64,000 bases of DNA from Pseudomonas tritici (GCF_014268275.3 NZ_CP077084.1:3224001-3288000); one strand, 5' to 3'; numbered from the stretch's first letter, positions 8,607 through 17,953 are shown. The notes: a model not told the origin generated them from the sequence alone. Numbers and translations: made by a program.

Positions 8607-8975
8607 ATGCAGCGTTTTTTCAAATTGATCGCCTGCGTGTTGCAGGTGATGTTCGTGTCGGCAGGAGCCCACGCAATGGCGAGCAGTCTTGTATTACCTA
8701 CCACCGCCCAGTTGGCCGGCCATTGGCAGTTGCACCAGCAGGATCGGGTGTGCGCGCTGGACCTGCTGGAGCAGGCCAATGCCTTGGGTGGCGACGTGGC
8801 GTGTGTCGAGCAATGGCTGGGCGACAAGCCCCTGAGCTGGTCGCCGACACCGGACGGAATTTGGCTGATGAACGCCGAGGGCAGCGGGATTACCCACCTG
8901 AACCGCCAGAAAGAAGGTGAATATAAAGGTCGCACGCCCACCGGGCTGGAAGTTGTATTGCAACGCACACCTTAG
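8607..8975 (+). CDS. aprI: Periplasmic alkaline protease inhibitor AprI/Inh
   Basis: A 122-residue secreted inhibitor that protects the periplasm from the serralysin. It begins with a signal peptide (MQRFFKLIACVLQVMFVSAGAHA). The mature protein is a small beta-barrel with two cysteines (in DRVCALDL and DVACVEQW) that form the family disulphide, followed by WSPTPDGIWLMNAEG. The N-terminal strand of the mature protein inserts into the protease active site in characterised homologues. It sits between the protease and exporter genes, exactly as in other fluorescent pseudomonads. Confidence 0.92.
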   Translation: MQRFFKLIACVLQVMFVSAGAHAMASSLVLPTTAQLAGHWQLHQQDRVCALDLLEQANALGGDVACVEQWLGDKPLSWSPTPDGIWLMNAEGSGITHLNRQKEGEYKGRTPTGLEVVLQRTP

Positions 8976-9059
8976 TTGTTGTTATAAGTTTATAACTTGA
9001 TTTTATTAGTTGGCCACCCTGTGCGTCGGGGCAAGGGCAACTTTTGCGCGCAATTGGGT

Positions 9060-9069
9060 TCAGGGAAGA
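9060..9069 (+). promoter_or_regulatory. RsmA/RsmE motif in the aprD leader
   Basis: TCAGGGAAGA matches the full consensus (A/U)CANGGANG(U/A). It is also the only Shine-Dalgarno-like sequence before the aprD ATG (10-11 nt spacing). The 103-nt aprI-aprD gap also holds an AT-rich dyad (GTTATAA/TTATAAC, 8981-8996). Confidence 0.6.
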
Positions 9070-9078
9070 TCAGAAATC

Positions 9079-10830
9079 ATGGCTAAGTCCCATGCCGTCG
9101 CGCCGTTATTCAAGGCGCTGGGTGAATACAAGAGCATTTTGATCAGTGTTGGCTGTTTCACTGCATTGATTAACCTGTTGATGCTGGTGCCGTCGATTTA
9201 CATGCTGCAAGTGTATGACCGCGTGCTGTCCTCCCAGAATGAAACCACCCTGGTGATGTTGACGCTGATGGTCGTGGGTTTCTTTGCGTTTATTGGCCTG
9301 CTTGAAGTGATCCGCAGTTTTATCGTGATCCGCATCGGCAGCCAGTTGGAGCGGCGTTTCAACTTGCGCGTCTACAAGGCCGCGTTTGAACGCAACCTGC
9401 AACGCGGCCAGGGGCATGCCGGGCAATCCTTGGGCGATTTGACCCATATTCGTCAGTTCATCACGGGGCCTGCGTTGTTCGCATTTTTCGATGCGCCGTG
9501 GTTTCCCATCTATCTGTTCGTGATCTTCCTGTTCAATGTGTGGCTTGGCGTGTTGGCCACCGCCGGTGCCGTGCTGCTGATAGGCTTGGCGTGCCTGAAT
9601 GAATACCTCACCAAAAAACCGTTGGGGGAGGCCAGCGGTTACTCCCAGCAATCCACGCAACTGGCCACCAGCCACTTGCACAATGCCGAGACCATTCAGG
9701 CCATGGGCATGCTCGGCGCGCTGCGCAAACGCTGGTTTGCGGTGCATTCGCAGTTCCTTGGCCTGCAGAACAAGGCCAGTGATACCGGTTCGGTGGTCAC
9801 GTCGTTGAGCAAGTCCCTGCGCCTGTGCCTGCAATCGCTGGTGCTGGGGCTCGGCGCGTTGCTGGTGATCAGGGGGGATATGACCGCCGGGATGATGATT
9901 GCCGGTTCGATCCTGATGGGCCGGGTACTCAGCCCCATCGACCAGTTGATTGCGGTGTGGAAGCAATGGAGTTCGGCCAAGCTGGCCTACCAGCGGCTGG
10001 ATGAGTTGCTGCGCGAGTTTCCTCCGGAAGTCGAGCAGATGAAATTGCCGGTGCCGCTCGGCCAAATCAGTTTCGAACAGGTCAGTGCGGGCCCGCCCGG
10101 AAAGCGTGTGGCGACCTTGCAGCAGGTCAGTTTCAACCTGGGCGCCGGTGAAGTGCTCGGTGTGCTCGGCGCGTCGGGCTCTGGCAAATCCACCCTGGCG
10201 CGTGTGTTGGTGGGGGTATGGCCGACGCTGGCCGGCACCGTGCGCCTGGACGGCGCGGATATTCATCGCTGGGACCGCGACGACCTGGGGCCGCACATCG
10301 GCTACTTGCCCCAGGACATCGAACTGTTCAGCGGCAGCATCGCCGACAACATCGCGCGCTTTCGCGAAGCTGATCCCGAATCAGTGGTGCGCGCCGCGCA
10401 GCAGGCGGGCGTGCATGAACTGATCCTGCGGTTGCCCCAGGGCTACGACACCCTTTTGGGCGACAACGGCGGCGGCCTGTCCGGCGGCCAGAAACAACGG
10501 GTGGCGCTGGCCCGCGCGCTATATGGCGGGCCGCGTCTGATCGTGCTGGATGAGCCCAACTCCAACCTCGACACCGTCGGCGAAGCCGCCCTGGCCAGCG
10601 CCATCGTGCAGATGAAAGCCCAGGGCAGCAGCGTGGTGCTGGTGACCCATCGCTCTTCGGCGCTGGCCCAGGCCGATAAGCTGCTGGTGCTCAGTGAAGG
10701 GCATTTGCAGGCGTTCGGGCCGAGCCAGGAGGTGCTGCGGGCGTTGTCGGGTCAGCAGGAAGCACCGAAGGAAAAAACCGGCGTCAGTTTCAGTCGTCAG
10801 TACCAGGCCGGAAGGAATCCAGGCGCATGA
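9079..10830 (+). CDS. aprD: Type I secretion ABC transporter AprD
   Basis: A 583-residue inner-membrane permease-ATPase that energises export of the RTX protease. The N-terminal 300 residues hold the six-helix transmembrane domain. The nucleotide-binding domain has Walker A GASGSGKST, the signature LSGGQKQRVALARAL and Walker B LIVLDEPNSNLD. There is no N-terminal C39 peptidase-like domain, as in PrtD/AprD. The ATG at 9079 is preferred over an in-frame TTG at 9010 because it matches the family start and follows a GGGAAG sequence. The stop overlaps the aprE start by 4 nt. Confidence 0.95.
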   Translation: MAKSHAVAPLFKALGEYKSILISVGCFTALINLLMLVPSIYMLQVYDRVLSSQNETTLVMLTLMVVGFFAFIGLLEVIRSFIVIRIGSQLERRFNLRVYKAAFERNLQRGQGHAGQSLGDLTHIRQFITGPALFAFFDAPWFPIYLFVIFLFNVWLGVLATAGAVLLIGLACLNEYLTKKPLGEASGYSQQSTQLATSHLHNAETIQAMGMLGALRKRWFAVHSQFLGLQNKASDTGSVVTSLSKSLRLCLQSLVLGLGALLVIRGDMTAGMMIAGSILMGRVLSPIDQLIAVWKQWSSAKLAYQRLDELLREFPPEVEQMKLPVPLGQISFEQVSAGPPGKRVATLQQVSFNLGAGEVLGVLGASGSGKSTLARVLVGVWPTLAGTVRLDGADIHRWDRDDLGPHIGYLPQDIELFSGSIADNIARFREADPESVVRAAQQAGVHELILRLPQGYDTLLGDNGGGLSGGQKQRVALARALYGGPRLIVLDEPNSNLDTVGEAALASAIVQMKAQGSSVVLVTHRSSALAQADKLLVLSEGHLQAFGPSQEVLRALSGQQEAPKEKTGVSFSRQYQAGRNPGA

Positions 10831-12140
10831 GCAGCATCACTTTTGAACCGCGTTTCAAAGAGCGCGACGCCGGGTTCTTCGCCCGGATGGGCTGGTTGCT
10901 GACGGTAGTCGGCGCGGGCGGATTTTTTCTGTGGGCCAGCCTGGCCCCGTTGGACCAGGGCATTCCGGTACAGGGCACGGTGGTGGTATCCGGCAAGCGC
11001 AAAGCGGTGCAAACCCTCAGCCCTGGTGTAGTCAGCCGGATTCTGGTGAAGGAGGGTGAAACGGTTAAACAAGGCCAGCCACTGTTTCGTCTCGACCAGA
11101 CCCAGCACCAGGCCGACGTGCAGTCACTGCAAGCCCAATACCGCATGGCCTGGGCCAGCGTGGCGCGTTGGCAGAGCGAGCGTGACAACCAAACCCGCAT
11201 TACTTTTCCTGCCGAGCTGGGCGCCAATCCCGACCCCGCCCTGGCGCTGGTACTGGAAGGCCAGCGTCAATTGTTCAGCAGCCGTCGCGAAGCGTTTGCC
11301 CGCGAACAGGCCGGCATCCGTGCCAATATTGAAGGCGCCACTGCGCAACTGAACGGCATGCGCCGTGCCCGCAGCGACCTGACGGCGCAGGCCCAATCCC
11401 TGCGCGACCAACTCGGCAACCTGCAACCGTTGGCCGACAACGGTTACATCCCGCGCAACCGCCTGATGGAGTACCAGCGCCAGTTGTCCCAGGTGCAACA
11501 GGACTTGGCGCAGAACACCGGCGAAAGTGGCCGCGTGGAGCAGGGCATCCTCGAATCGCGCCTGAAATTGCAGCAGCACAGCGAGGAATACCAGAAGGAA
11601 GTGCGCAGCCAATTGGCCGACGCACAACTGCGCAGCCTGACCCTGGAACAGCAACTCACCTCAGCCGGGTTCGACCTGCAACACAGCGAAATCAACGCCC
11701 CGGCGGATGGCATCGCGGTCAACCTCAGCGTGCACACCATCGGTGCCGTGGTGCGCGCCGGCGAGACCCTGTTGGAGATCGTGCCTCAGGACACCCGCCT
11801 GGAAGTGGAAGGGCACTTGCCGGTGCACCTGGTGGACAAAGTGGGGACGCACCTGCCGGTCGATATCCTGTTCACCGCTTTCAACCAGAGCCGCACACCG
11901 CGTGTGCCGGGAGAGGTGAGCCTGATCTCCGCCGACCAGATGCTCGATGAAAAAACCGGCGCGCCGTATTACGTGCTGCGCACCACGGTCAGCGAAGCGG
12001 CACTGGAAAAACTCCATGGGTTGGTGATCAAGCCAGGCATGCCCGCCGAGATGTTCGTGCGTACCGGCGAGCGCTCGTTGCTCAATTACCTGTTCAAGCC
12101 GCTGCTCGACCGCGCCGGCTCCGCGTTGACCGAGGAATAG
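10827..12140 (+). CDS. aprE: HlyD-family membrane fusion protein AprE
   Basis: A 437-residue periplasmic adaptor linking AprD to the outer-membrane channel. It has a short cytoplasmic tail, one transmembrane segment (about residues 21-38) and a biotinyl-lipoyl-like half (VSGKRKAVQTLSPGVVSRILVKEGETVKQGQPLFRL). A long Gln/Arg-rich coiled coil follows (about 90-285), then the second lipoyl half (INAPADGIAVNLSVHTIGAVVRAGETLLEIVP). The start ATGA overlaps the aprD stop, which points to translational coupling. Confidence 0.95.
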   Translation: MSSITFEPRFKERDAGFFARMGWLLTVVGAGGFFLWASLAPLDQGIPVQGTVVVSGKRKAVQTLSPGVVSRILVKEGETVKQGQPLFRLDQTQHQADVQSLQAQYRMAWASVARWQSERDNQTRITFPAELGANPDPALALVLEGQRQLFSSRREAFAREQAGIRANIEGATAQLNGMRRARSDLTAQAQSLRDQLGNLQPLADNGYIPRNRLMEYQRQLSQVQQDLAQNTGESGRVEQGILESRLKLQQHSEEYQKEVRSQLADAQLRSLTLEQQLTSAGFDLQHSEINAPADGIAVNLSVHTIGAVVRAGETLLEIVPQDTRLEVEGHLPVHLVDKVGTHLPVDILFTAFNQSRTPRVPGEVSLISADQMLDEKTGAPYYVLRTTVSEAALEKLHGLVIKPGMPAEMFVRTGERSLLNYLFKPLLDRAGSALTEE

Positions 12141-12142
12141 AC

Positions 12143-13477
12143 ATGAAAGCTGTGTTTATCGCCTTGCTATTGACCTGCGCCAATGCCCAGGCCGCGATGG
12201 GCCCGTTCGATGTGTACGAGCAGGCCTTGCGTAACGACCCGGTGTTCCTCGGCGCTATCAAGGAGCGTGACGCCGGCCTTGAAAATCGCGCCATCGGCCG
12301 TGCGGGCTTGTTGCCCAAGCTGTCGTACAACTACAACAAGGGTCGCAATAATTCCCAGGCCACCTTGCCGGACGGGCGCGGCGGCAATTATCACGACGAC
12401 CGCAACTACAACAGCTACGGTTCTACCTTCAGCCTGCAACAGCCGCTTTTCGACTACGAGGCCTACGCCAACTACCGCAAAGGCGTGGCCCAGGCGCTGT
12501 TTGCCGATGAAAGTTTTCGCGACAAGAGCCAGGCGCTGCTGGTGCGGGTGCTGACGTATTACACCGAGGCGCTGTTTGCCCAGGACCAGATCGACATCGC
12601 CCGCGCTAAGAAGAAGGCCTTTGAGCAGCAGTTCCAGCAAAACCAGCACCTGTTCCAGCAGGGCGAGGGCACTCGCACGGATATTCTGGAAGCCGAGTCG
12701 CGCTACGAACTGGCCACCGCCGAAGAAATCCAGGCGATGGATGAACAGGACGCGTCCTTGCGGGAGCTGGGTGCATTGATCGGCGTGCAAAGCGTCAACA
12801 TCAATGACCTGGCCCCTTTGAACCAGGGCTTTGCCGCGTTCACCTTGACCCCGGCCAACTATGACACCTGGCATGAACTGGCGATCAGCAACAACCCCAC
12901 ACTGGCGTCCCAGCGCCAGGCCCTGGAAGTGGCCCGTTACGACGTGGAGCGCAACCGCGCCGGGCATTTGCCCAAGGTCACGGCGTATGCCAGTTCGCGC
13001 CAGCAGGAGTCCGACAGCGGCAATACCTACAACCAACGCTATGACACCAACACCATCGGCGTCGAAGTCAGCCTGCCGCTGTATGCCGGTGGCGGTATCT
13101 CGGCGTCCACCCGCCAGGCCAGCCGCGCCATGGAGCAGGCCGAGTACGAACTGGAGGGCAAGACCCGCGAAACCCTGATCGAGCTGCGTCGCCAGTTCAG
13201 TGCGTGCCTGTCGGGGGTGAGCAAGTTGCGGGCGTATCAGAAGGCGCTGGTGTCAGCCGAAGCGCTGGTGGTGTCGACCAAGCAGAGCATCCTTGGGGGG
13301 GAGCGAGTCAACCTGGATGCGCTGAACGCTGAGCAGCAGCTGTACAGCACCCGGCGTGACCTGGCGCAGGCGCGGTATGACTATTTGATGGCTTGGACCA
13401 AGTTGCATTATTACGCGGGGAATCTGCGGGATACGGATTTGGCGAAGGTGGATGAGGCGTTTGGGCCGCGGTTGTAG
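12143..13477 (+). CDS. aprF: TolC-family outer-membrane channel AprF
   Basis: A 444-residue outer-membrane efflux protein that completes the protease secreton. It has a signal peptide (MKAVFIALLLTCANAQA) followed by the duplicated TolC repeat. The family pattern FDVYEQALRNDP opens the mature chain, and NPTLASQRQALEVARYDVERNRAGHLPKV opens the second repeat. The start lies 2 nt after the aprE stop. In several P. fluorescens strains the operon continues with autotransporter proteases and the lipase lipA. Here it ends at a REPIN and a convergent lipoprotein gene. Confidence 0.95.
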   Translation: MKAVFIALLLTCANAQAAMGPFDVYEQALRNDPVFLGAIKERDAGLENRAIGRAGLLPKLSYNYNKGRNNSQATLPDGRGGNYHDDRNYNSYGSTFSLQQPLFDYEAYANYRKGVAQALFADESFRDKSQALLVRVLTYYTEALFAQDQIDIARAKKKAFEQQFQQNQHLFQQGEGTRTDILEAESRYELATAEEIQAMDEQDASLRELGALIGVQSVNINDLAPLNQGFAAFTLTPANYDTWHELAISNNPTLASQRQALEVARYDVERNRAGHLPKVTAYASSRQQESDSGNTYNQRYDTNTIGVEVSLPLYAGGGISASTRQASRAMEQAEYELEGKTRETLIELRRQFSACLSGVSKLRAYQKALVSAEALVVSTKQSILGGERVNLDALNAEQQLYSTRRDLAQARYDYLMAWTKLHYYAGNLRDTDLAKVDEAFGPRL

Positions 13478-13530
13478 CTGGGGGTTTGTCGGGGGAGATG
13501 GAAATCAGCCGGAGCTGGAATGCAATCCAC

Positions 13531-13619
13531 TGTGGGAGCGGGCTTGCCCGCGATGGCGGAGTGTCATGCAGCGGCTATGTATCTGAGATACCGCTATCGC
13601 AGGCAAGCCAGCTCCCACA
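13531..13619. repeat. REPIN behind aprF
   Basis: A REP pair in inverted orientation. The left part begins GTGGGAGCGGGCTTGCCCGC and the right part ends with GGCAAGCCAGCTCCCAC, with about 35 nt between. It lies between converging genes and probably acts as a bidirectional transcription barrier. The same family recurs at 35511-35600 and, as single hairpins, at 20881 and 39297. Confidence 0.85.
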
Positions 13620-13634
13620 TTTGACCTGCGTTGC

Positions 13635-13859
13635 CTAGTCTTCTTTGCGCACGGTGGCTACGTCGTCGGCTTTGACACGGATGCGTTTGCCGGCGATGTC
13701 GGTGAATTCGTAGAAGCCGTCGGCAGTCTTGGTTTTTGGGGTGTCCCTGGTCAAATACTGTGTGCCATTTTGCAGCGTCACCACGGTTTGCGTCGCGCAA
13801 CCGGCCAATACCAGAAAAGTGAGTGCAACCAGTGGCAGACTCAAATTCTTCATGTTCAT
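13635..13859 (-). CDS. YgdI/YgdR-like small lipoprotein
   Basis: A 74-residue lipoprotein. The signal peptide ends in a lipobox (VLAGC). The mature part (TQTVVTLQNGTQYLTRDTPKTKTADGFYEFTDIAGKRIRVKADDVATV) is the DUF903 SH3-like fold typical of YgdI/YgdR. Two ATGs 6 nt apart (13859 and 13853) both fit the purine-rich AAGGTAAGGG, so the start is uncertain by two residues. Function is not known in the family beyond an envelope location. It is a monocistronic gene facing the REPIN. Confidence 0.85.
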   Translation of the reverse strand: MNMKNLSLPLVALTFLVLAGCATQTVVTLQNGTQYLTRDTPKTKTADGFYEFTDIAGKRIRVKADDVATVRKED

Positions 13860-14045
13860 AACCCTTACCTTAACCCTGAAAAGTCCCACGCCAGAGGCCG
13901 CGGGCGACAAATGTTACGCCATCGACTCACCCATCTGATCACTTTTATGCAAAAAGTTGCAGGCGCCATTTATCTATTACCGATTGCAACCTGGCATCTG
14001 CGACGGCACTCTGTATGCATAACCAGTACTTGATCGCTGTGCGCC

Positions 14046-15692
14046 ATGGCCAATCCCCTCGAAGACCCGCTCTATTACCTGCATAACTTCCGCCAGGTCC
14101 TGCATTGGCTGGGGCAACGCTATGCAGATCTGCTCGATGCGGACGAACAGCATTTCATTCAGCAATTTGACAGGTTGCCGCAGGCCTCCCAAGCGTTGTT
14201 GGTTCGCATGGTGATGCGCAAGGGTGTGCATTTTCGTGCGGGCAAGCTCAATTACCTCGAGATCGGCTGTCCGCACGCCGCTGCCGGGCCGTTGTTGGCA
14301 CTGGGTTGGGTAGATGATCAATGCCTGCTGGGTTTTGAAGAGCTGTTCGCCTTGTTGCAGAAAGGCGAACTTCTCGCGACGTTCAAGCCTTGGATCGACC
14401 AACCCAAAGCGAGGAAAACCGACTGGATGGAGGGGTTGGCGGCGCAGTTTGCCGACAGCCGCAGTTTCGCCACCTGGTGCCCCGCCCTGGCTGACACGCT
14501 GTACAGCCTCACCGTGATGGATTTGTGCGACCGCCTGCGCCTGATGTTCTTTGGCAACCTGCATCAGGACTGGTCAGAATTCGTGCTGGCCGACCTTGGC
14601 ATCTATACCTATGAAAAAGTCGAATTCTGTGCCGAGTCCCGGGGGTTGCGCAGCCGTGACGACGTGCACGGATTTTTGTTCTTGCACCAGTGCCAGCAAG
14701 CTTTTGAAACGGGCCAGGCGTTGCAAGAGGTACTCGTGCGCATCGCCACCCTGAACACCGACAACCCCTGGCTGGAAAAACGCCGGGCCAAGCTGTTGTT
14801 CCAAGTGGGCCAGTACTGTGAACGCAATGCGGAACTGGGTTTGGCGGAGCAGATTTATCGCGCGTGCGCCTACCCAGGTGCCCGCGCGCGACTGATCCGC
14901 GTGCTGGAGCGCCAGGAGCATTACACCCAGGCCATTGCCCTGGCTTACGCCGCTCAACACATGCCGGAAAGCGCCGCCGAGCAGCAACACGTGTTGCGTG
15001 TGTTGCCACGCCTGCGCCGCAAATTGGGCGAACCGGCTTTGCCCAAAACCAAGCCCCGACCGGTCACGCGACTGGATCTGGCCCTGACGCTGCCCGAGCC
15101 GTTGATGTCGGTGGAGTACTGCGTGCAGGCTCACCTCAGCGAGCCCGATGGGCCGGTGCATTACGTTGAAAACGGACTGATCAACTCGCTGTTCGGCCTG
15201 CTGTGCTGGGACGTGATCTTTGCGCCGCTGCCAGGTTCGTTTTTCCACCCATTCCAGCGCGGCCCCGCAGATTTGCACAGTGAGGACTTCCACCAGCGCC
15301 GCGCGCCGCTGTTCGCCGGTTGTTTCGAGCAGTTGCAGGACGAGCGCTATAAAACCACCATCCGCCAGCGCTATAGCGAAAAGTGGGGAATCCAGTCGCC
15401 CTTTGTGTTCTGGAACCTGCTTAGCGAAGAGCTGCTGGAACAGGCTTTGGCGTGCCTGCCCGCCGAGCACCTGCATTACTGGTTTGAACGGCTGCTGCTG
15501 GACATCCGCGCCAACCGCACTGGCATGCCCGACCTGATCCAGTTCTGGCCCGAGCAAAAGACCTACCGCATGATCGAGGTCAAGGGCCCTGGCGATCGCC
15601 TGCAAGACAACCAGTTGCGCTGGCTGGAGTTCTGCGGTGAATACCAGATGCCGGTGACGGTCTGCTATGTGCGCTGGGCAGAGTCCGCTTGA
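14046..15692 (+). CDS. VRR-NUC nuclease, bacterial FAN1 homologue
   Basis: A 548-residue structure-specific DNase of the FAN1 family, which processes 5' flaps and interstrand cross-links. The C-terminal VRR-NUC domain shows the PD-(D/E)xK residues: Glu in ENGLINSLFGLLCWDVIFAP, then GMPD (D496) and IEVKGPGDRLQDNQ (E511, K513). The middle region is helical, consistent with the TPR-like part of FAN1, and the N-terminal region carries the SAP-like DNA-binding fold in homologues. It overlaps by 4 nt with the downstream helicase gene, so the two proteins are made together and probably act in one repair pathway. Confidence 0.9.
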   Translation: MANPLEDPLYYLHNFRQVLHWLGQRYADLLDADEQHFIQQFDRLPQASQALLVRMVMRKGVHFRAGKLNYLEIGCPHAAAGPLLALGWVDDQCLLGFEELFALLQKGELLATFKPWIDQPKARKTDWMEGLAAQFADSRSFATWCPALADTLYSLTVMDLCDRLRLMFFGNLHQDWSEFVLADLGIYTYEKVEFCAESRGLRSRDDVHGFLFLHQCQQAFETGQALQEVLVRIATLNTDNPWLEKRRAKLLFQVGQYCERNAELGLAEQIYRACAYPGARARLIRVLERQEHYTQAIALAYAAQHMPESAAEQQHVLRVLPRLRRKLGEPALPKTKPRPVTRLDLALTLPEPLMSVEYCVQAHLSEPDGPVHYVENGLINSLFGLLCWDVIFAPLPGSFFHPFQRGPADLHSEDFHQRRAPLFAGCFEQLQDERYKTTIRQRYSEKWGIQSPFVFWNLLSEELLEQALACLPAEHLHYWFERLLLDIRANRTGMPDLIQFWPEQKTYRMIEVKGPGDRLQDNQLRWLEFCGEYQMPVTVCYVRWAESA

Positions 15693-17953
15693 GTTACAGC
15701 GTTGCCGTGCGTGCACTGTGCGAGTTCACGGCCAAGGTCGGTGACCTGGACCTGCGCTTTACGCCTTCCCCCAGCGCCCAGGAAGGCATTGTCGGCCACC
15801 GCACCGTCGCTTCACGGCGCAGCAAGCACTACCAGAATGAGGTCGCGCTTGAAGGCGACTACCAGCAGCTCAAGGTGCGGGGCAGGGCGGACGGCTATGA
15901 CCCGGACGCCAACCGTCTGGAAGAAGTCAAAACCTATCGCGGCGACCTCCACGCCCAGCCCGCCAACCATCGCCAACTACATTGGGCCCAGGTCAAAATC
16001 TACGGTTGGCTGATGTGCCAGAAACTCGGCCTTTCGGACATCGACCTGGCACTGGTGTACTTCGATATCGTCGGCGAAGGCGAGACAGTGCTGAACCAAC
16101 GCTTTCAAGCGACTGAGCTGGAGGCGTTCTTCAATCAGCAATGCGCGCTGTTCCTCGGTTGGGCCCAGCAGGAAATGCAGCATCGCGAAGCGCGCAACGA
16201 CGCCGCGCACACCCTGGTTTTTCCCCATGCCGGGTTTCGTCCTGGCCAGCGTTCGCTGGCCGAGTCGGTGTACAAGGCCGTCATCACCGGGCGTTGCCTG
16301 ATGGCCCAGGCGCCGACGGGTATCGGTAAGACCATCGGCACGATTTTCCCTTTGCTCAAGGCCCTGGCGCCCCAGCAACTGGACAAGCTGTTCTTCCTCA
16401 CCGCCAAGACCCCCGGCCGCAAGCTCGCCCTGGATGCGGCCCAAGTGCTACACGCCAGCAGCCCCGGCCTGCCATTGCGCGTGCTGGAGCTGGTGGCACG
16501 GGACAAAGCCTGTGAACACTTGGACAAAGCCTGCCACGGCGATTCCTGCCCCCTGGCCCAAGGCTTCTATGACCGCTTGCCCGCCGCGCGCATTGCCGCG
16601 TCCAAGGTGCGCCTGCTCGATCAGCGAAACCTGCGCGACGTCGCCCTGGCCCATGACGTTTGCCCTTACTACCTGAGCCAGGAAATGGCGCGCTGGGCCG
16701 ACCTGGTGGTCGCCGACTACAACTACTACTTCGACTTTGGCGCCATGCTGTTTGGCCTCGCACAGCTCAATCAGTGGCGCGCCGCCGTGTTGGTGGACGA
16801 GGCGCACAACCTGGTCGAACGTGCCCGTTCGATGTACAGCGCCAGCCTTGACCAGTACAGCCTCAAGACCCTGCGGGACACCGCGCCCGAAGCCTTGAAG
16901 AAACCGTTGCAGCGCGTTAACCGTGAGTGGAACGCGCTGCACAAGGGCCAGCTCGCGCCCTACCAGGCCTACGCCGCCCGACCCGAAAAACTGTTGCAGG
17001 CCCTGACCCTGTGCGCCAGCGCCATGGGCGACTATTTCAACGCGCACCCCGAGTCACTCAGTGGCGACCTGCAAGCGTTTTATTTCGAGGTGCTACAATT
17101 TGCCAAGGTTGCCGAGCTGTTCAACGAGCACTTTATTTTCGATATCAGCAAGCGCCAGTTCAGTGGCAAACGCAGCAGCTCTACCTTGTGCCTGCGCAAC
17201 GTGGTGCCCGCCGAGTTCATCCGCCCGCGATTGACCGCGGCCCGCAGCAGTGTGCTGTTTTCCGCCACCCTCAGCCCCCGTCATTACTACGCCGACTTGC
17301 TGGGCCTGCCGGCGGATACTGCGTGGATCGACGTGGAGTCACCGTTCAAGGCCGAGCAACTGCAGGTGCGCATCGTCGATGCAATCTCCACACGCTTCGT
17401 GCATCGCAACGCTTCGTTGGAACCCATCGTTGAGCTGATCGCCCACCAGTACACCCAACAGCCTGGCAACTACCTGGCGTTTTTCTCAAGCTTTGATTAC
17501 CTGCAGCAGGTGGCGCAGTTGCTCGGCGAACGACATCCGCGGATCGTGCTCTGGCAGCAGTCACGCGGCATGACGGAGGCCGAGCGCCAGGCCTTTCTTG
17601 ACCAGTTCACCGAGCACAGCCAGGGCATCGGTTTTGCCGTACTGGGTGGCGCATTCGGCGAGGGCATTGATTTGCCCGGCGCTCGCTTGATCGGTGCCTT
17701 TATTGCCACCCTCGGGCTGCCCCAGCTGAACCCGGTCAACGAACAGATGAAACTGCGCATGGGCGCGATCTTCGGCGCAGGTTACGACTACACCTACCTG
17801 TACCCCGGCATTCAGAAAGTGGTTCAGGCGGCGGGCAGGGTGATCCGTAGCCAGCAGGACCGGGGCGTGGTGATGTTGATCGATGACCGGTTCGGCGAGG
17901 CGCGGGTGCGCCAGTTGTTGCCGCGTTGGTGGGCACCGACGATCAGAGCGTGA
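15689..17953 (+). CDS. DinG/XPD-type helicase with N-terminal RecB-like nuclease domain
   Basis: A 754-residue protein with two activities. Residues 50-110 carry a RecB/Cas4-type nuclease motif: GRAD (D68), EEVK (E79, K81) and QVKIY (Q101, Y105). A superfamily 2 helicase follows, with Walker A APTGIGKT (208-215) and VLVDEAHN. Four cysteines between them (ACEH, ACHG, SCPL, VCPY) match the 4Fe-4S domain of XPD/DinG helicases. The TTG start in TTGA overlaps the FAN1-like stop, and no nearer ATG fits. It is likely a 5'-3' helicase that feeds its own or the FAN1-like nuclease. It converges with and overlaps the SDR gene by 11 nt. Confidence 0.88.
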   Translation: MSYSVAVRALCEFTAKVGDLDLRFTPSPSAQEGIVGHRTVASRRSKHYQNEVALEGDYQQLKVRGRADGYDPDANRLEEVKTYRGDLHAQPANHRQLHWAQVKIYGWLMCQKLGLSDIDLALVYFDIVGEGETVLNQRFQATELEAFFNQQCALFLGWAQQEMQHREARNDAAHTLVFPHAGFRPGQRSLAESVYKAVITGRCLMAQAPTGIGKTIGTIFPLLKALAPQQLDKLFFLTAKTPGRKLALDAAQVLHASSPGLPLRVLELVARDKACEHLDKACHGDSCPLAQGFYDRLPAARIAASKVRLLDQRNLRDVALAHDVCPYYLSQEMARWADLVVADYNYYFDFGAMLFGLAQLNQWRAAVLVDEAHNLVERARSMYSASLDQYSLKTLRDTAPEALKKPLQRVNREWNALHKGQLAPYQAYAARPEKLLQALTLCASAMGDYFNAHPESLSGDLQAFYFEVLQFAKVAELFNEHFIFDISKRQFSGKRSSSTLCLRNVVPAEFIRPRLTAARSSVLFSATLSPRHYYADLLGLPADTAWIDVESPFKAEQLQVRIVDAISTRFVHRNASLEPIVELIAHQYTQQPGNYLAFFSSFDYLQQVAQLLGERHPRIVLWQQSRGMTEAERQAFLDQFTEHSQGIGFAVLGGAFGEGIDLPGARLIGAFIATLGLPQLNPVNEQMKLRMGAIFGAGYDYTYLYPGIQKVVQAAGRVIRSQQDRGVVMLIDDRFGEARVRQLLPRWWAPTIRA

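Noticed and set aside
13531..13619. Repeated palindromes considered as a CRISPR array
   Set aside because: Only two inverted units at each locus, no regular spacers and no cas genes; the sequences are REP elements.
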